From an uncultured Fastidiosipila sp. (GTDB taxonomy: Bacteria; Bacillota; Clostridia; Saccharofermentanales; Fastidiosipilaceae): a stretch of DNA of 10,757 nucleotides. The stretch lies in assembly GCA_938014865.1 (NCBI GenBank), contig CALLQJ010000107.1, positions 1-10,757 of the forward strand, in the 5' to 3' direction. A program made the position numbers and the translations under genes. Under the pieces are notes generated by a model. That model was not told the origin of the DNA and searched no databases. It saw only the letters and a program-made list of their open reading frames with translations. Shown one piece after another: positions 6,821 through 10,757 of the stretch (its first letter is position 1; every line of letters starts with the position of its first letter).

Positions 6821-7339
6821 ATGGAAGCAATTGTACTGGCGGACAAGCACTGGGCCATAGGGCGCGGCGGCGATCAGATCGTCCGAATAAAAAATGATCT
6901 CAGAAGATTTCGTGAGCTGACCTCAGACGGCATTCTGATTTACGGACGCAAAACCTTGGAGACTTTTCCCGGAGGCAGACCTCTGCCGGGAAGAGAGAAC
7001 TGGCTTTTGAGCCGTAATCCGAAGCTCCGGCCGGAAGGTGCCCGGGTTTTTCATTCCGCCGAGGCGCTCCTGGAAGCCTATGAGAAAGAGAAAGGGAAGC
7101 AGCCTTTTTATGTGATCGGCGGCAGCCAGGTCTATGCGCTTTTGCTTCCGTACTGTGATGTCTGTCATGTCACCCATGTCGAAAAAGTCTATGCCGATAC
7201 GGATTGCTTTTTCCCGAATCTGGATGCCCTGCCGGAGTGGGAAGAAGTCCGGCGTTCCGAATGCATGACGGCGGGAAAGAAAGAGCCGCTGTGCTATTAT
7301 TTCTCGCGCTATGAACGCAGAGATAAAAAAGACGCATAA
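6821..7339 (+). CDS. folA: Dihydrofolate reductase
   Basis: Reduces the dihydrofolate made by ThyA back to tetrahydrofolate with NADPH. The 172-residue protein has the family length. Motifs are the start with AIVLADKHWAIG (3-14), the catalytic acid D26 in IKNDLRRF, GRKTLETF (42-49), GRPLPGR (52-58) with the cofactor-binding loop, and the NADPH-binding YVIGGSQVY (97-105). The usual Trp of the N-terminal loop (E. coli W22 in LPW) is missing; the stretch reads GDQIVRIKND, a form I associate with other Clostridia. The AAGGAGG (6810-6816) overlaps the thyA stop and lies 4 bases before the ATG, so translation is probably coupled to thyA. No gene lies between its stop and the shared terminator at 7421-7445. 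Confidence 0.94.
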   Translation: MEAIVLADKHWAIGRGGDQIVRIKNDLRRFRELTSDGILIYGRKTLETFPGGRPLPGRENWLLSRNPKLRPEGARVFHSAEALLEAYEKEKGKQPFYVIGGSQVYALLLPYCDVCHVTHVEKVYADTDCFFPNLDALPEWEEVRRSECMTAGKKEPLCYYFSRYERRDKKDA

Positions 7340-7415
7340 AGATAAAGAAAAGGCGTCCCGTTTGACAGGCTGCCCTCGCTGAAGTTTTAGAGTATAAATT
7401 ATTATTTTAACAGGC

Positions 7416-8399
7416 TTAAAAATCCGTCTCAGAGCGAGGCGGATTTCTTTTCTTCTTTTTCTTTCGGCGCGGATATTTCCGGATAAATTCCGTATGAATA
7501 AAAGCGCCCGCCATGATCGTAAAGATGGCGGCATAAAGCCAGAGCATCAGGAAAATAATACCGGTGACGCTCCCGTAGGTGAGGTAGTAGTCCGAGCGCC
7601 GGGAAATAAAGCTGGAGAAGCCGAATGAGATCAGAAGCCAGGCCGCGGCGGTAATCATGGCTGAAAAAAGGGTGTGAAGGAAATACCCGCGATGACGGCC
7701 GAGGATGGAATAGGTAATGGTAAAAATCAGCACCAAAGCAGCAAAGGAGAGAAAGTAAGTTTTCAGATTAAAGGTCGGCAGCGTCAGGAAATCCGGCAGC
7801 ACGATGTATTCTTCCAGGAAATCAAGGATGACGCGGTTGAAGCTCAAGAGCAGGAGGATGGCGATCAGGACCAGACTTAAGATAATGATGGCAATGATGC
7901 CCAGCAGACGGCGCAGCAGGAAATTATAATCTTTTTTGGAATGGTAAATCCCCGTCATGCAGTTCACGATGCTCCCGACCCCTTTAGAGGCCGACCAGAG
8001 CAGACCTACGGCGGTCAGGGAAATGAAGGGAACGCTCGTCCGGTCGCCGATTCCTTTTATAAAATCCAGAAGAATCGTCAAGACCTGTCCCGGAATCGCA
8101 GCTTCCAGGCGGGGGATCGCATCTTCGGCACGCTGTGCCAGATGCGGATTGATCAGATTCAGCAGGCTGAAGAAGAGCAGTATCAAAGGGAAGAGGGAGA
8201 AGAGGAAATAAAAGCTCGAGGCAGCCGCCGTCTGAGTAAGGTTCAGATCCATGAAACGCTGGATCCTTGCCTTCCAGGACGTCATCCAGGAGTGGTCATC
8301 AATAATATTGCCCACCTGATTGCGCAAGTCACTGTACTGCTCGCGCAAGTGACTGCCGGTGCCCCCTCCGTTGTGTTTTTTCTGTCTGTTCTTTTTCAT
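7416..8399 (-). CDS. YihY/BrkB-family integral membrane protein
   Basis: A 327-residue protein with about six membrane segments (roughly 62-84, 124-142, 163-187, 213-233, 243-262, 277-301). The family pattern is clear: SSFYFLFSLFPLILL (61-75), LLWSASKGVGSI (133-144) and YGSVTGIIFLMLWLYAA with GAFIHTEF (275-305). The family is often labelled 'virulence factor BrkB' or, wrongly, RNase BN; its biochemical role is not settled, so I give no symbol. The N-terminus (1-45) is hydrophilic and the C-terminus is very basic (RKYPRRKKKKKR), fitting an inside location. The start at 8399 lies only about 1-4 bases after the predicted transcription start and has no ribosome binding site. An internal Met at residue 39 also lacks one. 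The frame stays open upstream to 8657, but that part crosses the neighbouring gene and is not family-like. Convergent with folA. Confidence 0.88.
   Translation of the reverse strand: MKKNRQKKHNGGGTGSHLREQYSDLRNQVGNIIDDHSWMTSWKARIQRFMDLNLTQTAAASSFYFLFSLFPLILLFFSLLNLINPHLAQRAEDAIPRLEAAIPGQVLTILLDFIKGIGDRTSVPFISLTAVGLLWSASKGVGSIVNCMTGIYHSKKDYNFLLRRLLGIIAIIILSLVLIAILLLLSFNRVILDFLEEYIVLPDFLTLPTFNLKTYFLSFAALVLIFTITYSILGRHRGYFLHTLFSAMITAAAWLLISFGFSSFISRRSDYYLTYGSVTGIIFLMLWLYAAIFTIMAGAFIHTEFIRKYPRRKKKKKRNPPRSETDF
7421..7456. terminator. Bidirectional terminator shared by folA and the BrkB-family gene
   Basis: AATCCGTCTC (7421-7430) pairs with GAGGCGGATT (7436-7445) over 10 bp with one wobble and a 5-base loop AGAGC. 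On the + strand TCTTTTCTTC and more T-rich sequence follow, ending folA transcripts. On the - strand the stem is followed by TTTTTAA. The hairpin is part of the - strand coding sequence: it encodes the final residues NPPRSETDF, and the TAA (7418-7416) lies in its T run. Confidence 0.75.
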
Positions 8400-8408
8400 A
8401 TCTATTAG

Positions 8409-8437
8409 ATAATACAGAAGAGGAGCAGGCCGTTCAA
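8409..8437 (-). promoter_or_regulatory. Promoter of the BrkB-family gene
   Basis: Read on the - strand: TTGAAC (8437-8432, 4/6), a spacer of exactly 17 bases, and TATTAT (8414-8409, 5/6). Transcription should start near 8402, only a few bases before the ATG at 8399, so the mRNA would be leaderless or nearly so, which fits the lack of a Shine-Dalgarno sequence. Confidence 0.6.
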
Positions 8438-8469
8438 CTAAGCAAAAGCCCTCGGGGCGAAAATAAAAC

Positions 8470-8498
8470 TTGACGCATAAAATATGCTGTTCTAAAAT
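8470..8498 (+). promoter_or_regulatory. Promoter of the zinc-binding lipoprotein gene
   Basis: TTGACG (8470-8475, 5/6), a 17-base spacer and TAAAAT (8493-8498, 5/6) make a strong sigma-A type promoter. The start point should fall near 8505, inside the 7-1-7 inverted repeat, giving a leader of about 34 bases to the ATG at 8539. It points away from the BrkB-gene promoter; the two -35 elements are about 32 bases apart. Confidence 0.75.
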
Positions 8499-8512
8499 GC
8501 GAATGATTCGCA
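8498..8512 (+). promoter_or_regulatory. Zur/Fur-family operator (perfect 7-1-7 inverted repeat)
   Basis: TGCGAAT-G-ATTCGCA is a perfect 7-1-7 repeat, the geometry of Fur-family boxes (B. subtilis Fur TGATAATnATTATCA, Zur TCGTAATnATTACGA). The inner AATnATT core matches those boxes and the outer bases are nearest to Zur. It touches the last base of the -10 and covers the predicted start point, so a bound repressor would block transcription. With a zinc-binding protein gene downstream, Zur control is the simplest reading; the regulator gene is not in the window. Confidence 0.7.
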
Positions 8513-8538
8513 AAGAAGGGAGTTTCAAAAGAAAAAAT

Positions 8539-9564
8539 ATGTTCAAAAAACTAAAGAAAATAAAGTGGCTTGCCGTCCTGCTGAGCCTGGCAGTGGCGGG
8601 CAGTGCCTGCGCCGCGGAAGGCGGCAAAAAGAAAGCGGATTCCGATGAACGCTTCACGATTTATACCTCCTTTTATCCGATGTATGAATTTACCAAGCGC
8701 ATTGTGAAGGATCGTGCCGAGGTGATCAATATCATGCCGGAAGGCAGCAGCTCCCACGATTTTGAGCCGAGCGCGAAACAAATGGCGGAAATGGCCGATG
8801 CCGATGTGCTGATCTACCAGGGCGCCGGCATGGAGCATTGGATCGATAAGGCCAAAACGGCGCTGACGGCCGAAAACGAGGACTTAAAATTCATTGAGGC
8901 CGGCCAAGGGCTGGATCTTCGCCCCGCCGAACATGTCCACCATCATGAGCATGAAGAAGAGGCCGGGCATGAACACGAAGAAAATGAAGAGGCCGGGCAC
9001 GAACATGAAGAAGAGCATCATCACGGACAGTATGATCCCCATCTCTGGCTGAGCCTTCGCAATGCCGCGCGTCTGGCTGAAAATATAGCAGAAGGTCTGG
9101 GCGAAATCCGCAGCGAAGACAAAGCCTTTTATGAGGAGAATCTGAAGGCGTTTAAAGAGGAGCTGAGTGCACTCGATGAGGAGTACTCCGAGAAACTCAA
9201 GGCGTCCGGGCTGGAATACTTTTTGATTACGCACGAAGCCTTCGGCTATCTTGCCGATGATTACGGCCTCATTCAAAAAGGCTTGAGCGGGATGGGCACC
9301 GAGCAGGAGCCTGATCCTGAAAAGATGGCGGAGATGGTGCGCTTTGCCCGCGAACATAATATTAAAGCGGTTTATTACGATGCCGACGGCAGCGCGAAAA
9401 CCGCGGAGATTTTAGCCGAAGAGATCGGCGCCGAAGTGCTGCCGCTTTATTCGGTGCATTCGCCGAGCAAAGAACAGCTTGCGGACGGCGGCAATTATTT
9501 AACGCTGATGCGCAAGAATCTGGACGCGCTTCTGGAAGGGGCTCCGGAAGGCGGCGGGGCTTGA
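8539..9564 (+). CDS. znuA: Zinc ABC transporter substrate-binding protein (ZnuA/AdcA-like)
   Basis: Captures Zn2+ (possibly Mn2+) outside the membrane for an ABC importer. The 341-residue protein starts with a signal peptide (MFKKLKKIKWLAVLLSLAVA) and a loose lipobox GSAC, so C24 may carry lipid. Family motifs are TSFYPMYEFTKRI (43-55), the metal ligand H73 in SSHDFEPS, DADVLIYQGAGME (87-99), H168 in DPHLWL, H232 in THEAFGYLADDYGL, and an acidic ligand at D281 or D283 in YYDADGSAKTAE. Between H73 and H168 lies a His-rich loop with 12 His in residues 132-162, which is typical of zinc rather than manganese binders. The start at 8539 follows the predicted transcript start; earlier in-frame ATGs at 8497 and 8503 lie in the operator. 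Only a weak A-rich ribosome site precedes it (AAGGGAG is 17 bases away). No permease or ATPase gene is adjacent. Confidence 0.93.
   Translation: MFKKLKKIKWLAVLLSLAVAGSACAAEGGKKKADSDERFTIYTSFYPMYEFTKRIVKDRAEVINIMPEGSSSHDFEPSAKQMAEMADADVLIYQGAGMEHWIDKAKTALTAENEDLKFIEAGQGLDLRPAEHVHHHEHEEEAGHEHEENEEAGHEHEEEHHHGQYDPHLWLSLRNAARLAENIAEGLGEIRSEDKAFYEENLKAFKEELSALDEEYSEKLKASGLEYFLITHEAFGYLADDYGLIQKGLSGMGTEQEPDPEKMAEMVRFAREHNIKAVYYDADGSAKTAEILAEEIGAEVLPLYSVHSPSKEQLADGGNYLTLMRKNLDALLEGAPEGGGA
8956..9015 (+). repeat. Tandem 30-base repeat in the His-rich loop
   Basis: Two adjacent 30-base units (8956-8985 and 8986-9015) encode EEAGHEHEEN and EEAGHEHEEE. They differ at only a few bases, so this looks like a recent duplication that lengthened the zinc-binding loop by ten residues. 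Confidence 0.8.
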
Positions 9565-9589
9565 CGAATCAGGGCTTTTCCCTGATAAT
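9561..9589 (+). promoter_or_regulatory. Promoter of the ileS T-box transcript
   Basis: TTGACG (9561-9566, 5/6), a 17-base spacer and GATAAT (9584-9589, 5/6). The -35 overlaps the TGA of the upstream zinc-binding protein gene (9562-9564). Transcription would start near 9596, just before stem I of the T-box leader. Confidence 0.6.
9568..9586 (+). terminator. Inverted repeat ATCAGGG-N5-CCCTGAT after znuA
   Basis: A perfect 7-bp inverted repeat with loop CTTTT begins 3 bases after the znuA stop codon. As RNA it could end or stabilise the znuA transcript, but ATAATT rather than a T tract follows. As DNA it fills the spacer and enters the -10 of the ileS promoter, so it could also be a protein binding site. 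Confidence 0.4.
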
Positions 9590-9595
9590 TGCCTG

Positions 9596-9850
9596 AAGAA
9601 TTAAAGGCGTTGAAGGGAAGAGTATTTTCTCGTGTAAGTTCCAAGAGAGCCGGTCCGGGGCTGGAAGACCGGCAGCACACGGGAAAAGAAGATCACCCCC
9701 GAGCTTCTGTCCCGAAATCTTCGGCCGGAGGGGCAGACGGTAACCTTAAAGCTGCACCGTTAAAACTGAGAAGAGTATCTCCTTTTTGCAAAGGAGGTAG
9801 TCGGGTGGTACCGCGTCTTGAGGCGTCCCGATGGGGCGCCTTTTATTATT
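9596..9850 (+). ncRNA. T-box riboswitch (tRNA-Ile sensing) controlling ileS
   Basis: A complete T-box leader. Stem I has the AGTA motif (9621-9624) and an 11-bp helix of TTTTCTCGTGT with ACACGGGAAAA (one wobble), capped by the distal arm GCCGGTC/GACCGGC. The specifier loop GAAGATCA carries ATC (9692-9694), an isoleucine codon. A stem III-like hairpin is CTCCTTT/AAAGGAG (9779-9796). The T-box GGGTGGTACCGCG is at 9803-9815. The antiterminator pairs TCGGG (9801-9805) with CCCGA (9827-9831) and GCG (9813-9815) with CGT (9824-9826), leaving the canonical 7-base bulge TGGTACC. The variable bulge base T pairs with A73 of tRNA-Ile. Uncharged tRNA would stabilise the antiterminator and turn on ileS. 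It fills the whole 314-base gap between znuA and ileS. Confidence 0.95.
9821..9850 (+). terminator. T-box regulatory terminator
   Basis: AGGCGTCCC (9821-9829) pairs with GGGGCGCCT (9833-9841), with one wobble and a 3-base loop, followed by TTTTATTATT. Its 5' arm shares 9824-9831 with the antiterminator, so the two folds exclude each other, as required for T-box control. Confidence 0.9.
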
Positions 9851-9878
9851 GAGAAAAGTTCTTCGCAGGGAGGATACA

Positions 9879-10757
9879 ATGTACAAAAAAATTGAATCAG
9901 ATATGAATTTTAAAGACAGAGAGCTTGAGGTTCAAGCTTTTTGGAAGGCTCATGATCTGCAGCATAAACTGGAAGACATGAATGCCGGAAAAGAAACCTA
10001 CACGGTCTATGACGGGCCGCCGACGGCGAACGGGCAGCCGCATATCGGGCATGTCCTGACCCGCTCCATCAAGGATATTATTCCGCGCTACCGCCGGATG
10101 AAAGGCTATCATGTGGAATTCAAGGCGGGCTGGGATACCCACGGCCTGCCGGTCGAACTGGAAGTGGAGAAGGCCCTGGGCATCGACGGCAAGGATGAGA
10201 TCGAAGCGTACGGCATTGAGCCCTTCGTAGAAGCCTGCAAAAAGAGTGTCTGGAAATATAAGGACGAATGGGAGCAGATGTCGGACAGGCTGGCCTATTC
10301 GGCGGATATGGAAAATCCTTATATAACCTATGACAATAATTACATTGAGTCCGAGTGGTGGGCCCTCAAAAAGATCTGGGAGAAGGGGCTGCTTTATAAC
10401 GGCTACAAGATCGTGCCGTACTGCCCGCGCTGCGGAACGGCGCTGTCGAGCCATGAGGTGGCACAGGGCTATAAAGACGTCAAGGAAACCTCTGTCTTCA
10501 TCCGCTTCAAAGCGGCGGATGAGGAGAACACCTGGTTCGCCTCCTGGACGACGACGCCCTGGACCCTGCCGTCCAACGTGGCCTTGTGTGTGAATCCTGA
10601 GGCGCAGTATATCCTGATTGAATTAAATGAAAAGGCGGCGGAGGATGTGCCGGAAAATCTCCGGGAAGCCTATAAAGCAGGCAGCCGCTATATTATTGCG
10701 GAAGCGCTGGCCGCGGCGGTTTTCGTCACGCTCCCGCCGTTCGAGTCTCCGACCGGC
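9879..10757 (+). CDS. ileS: Isoleucyl-tRNA synthetase, 5' part
   Basis: Charges tRNA-Ile with isoleucine in the cytosol. The gene runs off the right edge after 293 codons, all open. The class I signature PHIGH is at 54-58 (H55-I-G-H58), followed by RSIKDIIPRY (62-71) and GWDTHGLPVE (84-93). A zinc-knuckle-like CPRC is at 182-185 and the Thr-rich editing-site motif WTTTPWTLPSN is at 223-233, which marks the CP1 editing domain that removes mischarged valine. The N-terminus (FKDRELEVQAFW) and the YDGPPTANGQPHIGH form resemble the eukaryote-like IleRS found in many Clostridia; that subtype is inferred. The start at 9879 has AGGGAGGA at 9867-9874. The KMSKS loop and anticodon domain are outside the window. 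The T-box leader upstream names isoleucine independently. Confidence 0.97.
   Translation, partial: MYKKIESDMNFKDRELEVQAFWKAHDLQHKLEDMNAGKETYTVYDGPPTANGQPHIGHVLTRSIKDIIPRYRRMKGYHVEFKAGWDTHGLPVELEVEKALGIDGKDEIEAYGIEPFVEACKKSVWKYKDEWEQMSDRLAYSADMENPYITYDNNYIESEWWALKKIWEKGLLYNGYKIVPYCPRCGTALSSHEVAQGYKDVKETSVFIRFKAADEENTWFASWTTTPWTLPSNVALCVNPEAQYILIELNEKAAEDVPENLREAYKAGSRYIIAEALAAAVFVTLPPFESPTG

Noticed and set aside
8448..8458. Short hairpin GCCC-TCG-GGGC between the divergent promoters
   Set aside because: Only 4 bp, with no gene ending there; too weak to call a terminator or operator.
8400..8657. N-terminal extension of the BrkB-family protein up to 8657
   Set aside because: It would cross the promoter and start of the divergent zinc-binding protein gene and resembles nothing in the family.
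9589..9852. Open frame across the ileS leader
   Set aside because: The stretch is fully explained by T-box RNA structure; the AAAGGAGG in it is one arm of a hairpin, not a ribosome site for a gene.
1..10757. CRISPR arrays, insertion sequences, integrases, toxin-antitoxin or phage defence genes, tRNA or rRNA
   Set aside because: I found no spaced direct repeats, transposase or integrase motifs, or RNA gene signatures; the content is housekeeping.

Overview
This window looks like an ordinary chromosomal housekeeping region from a Bacillota (Firmicutes) bacterium, probably of a Clostridia or Tissierellia type. The reasons are strong AGGAGG-type ribosome binding sites, intrinsic terminators with T tracts, a T-box riboswitch in front of ileS, a Fur-family 7-1-7 operator, and the gene order purN-purH-purD / nadD-yqeK / rsfS / comEA. 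Base composition is moderate (roughly half G+C) with Glu/Ala/Lys-rich proteins. I cannot name a genus. There is no rRNA, tRNA, CRISPR array, insertion sequence, phage gene or defence cassette, and nothing in the window looks like a wholly undescribed system.

Left part (1-4567, + strand): the 3' end of purN, then purH, a hairpin terminator, purD, and a fused nadD-yqeK gene that starts 2 bases after purD. The pur genes give three steps of de novo purine synthesis (GAR synthesis, GAR formylation, and the last two steps to IMP). NadD-YqeK joins an NAD-biosynthesis adenylyltransferase to an HD-domain dinucleotide hydrolase.

Middle (4568-7339, + strand): a structured spacer holding a two-codon ATG-ACT-TAG element, rsfS (ribosome silencing factor) with a clear terminator, comEA (membrane DNA receptor for competence, here without comEC), then thyA and folA. 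The thyA-folA pair is functionally coupled: thymidylate synthase makes dihydrofolate and dihydrofolate reductase recycles it.

Right part (7416-10757): a YihY/BrkB-type membrane protein on the - strand converges on folA, and the two share a bidirectional hairpin terminator that lies in the last codons of the membrane protein gene. Its promoter implies an almost leaderless mRNA. Divergently, a ZnuA-like zinc-binding lipoprotein gene has a good promoter overlapped by a perfect 7-1-7 inverted repeat of Zur/Fur type. Its stop codon overlaps the -35 of the next promoter, which drives a complete T-box leader (Ile specifier ATC, UGGU bulge) and ileS; ileS runs off the right edge.

The most useful second-look items are the in-frame amber after the best-placed rsfS start, the Zur-like operator, the inverted repeat in the ileS promoter spacer, the NadD-YqeK fusion, the bidirectional terminator inside a coding end, and the non-canonical ThyA active-site segment.
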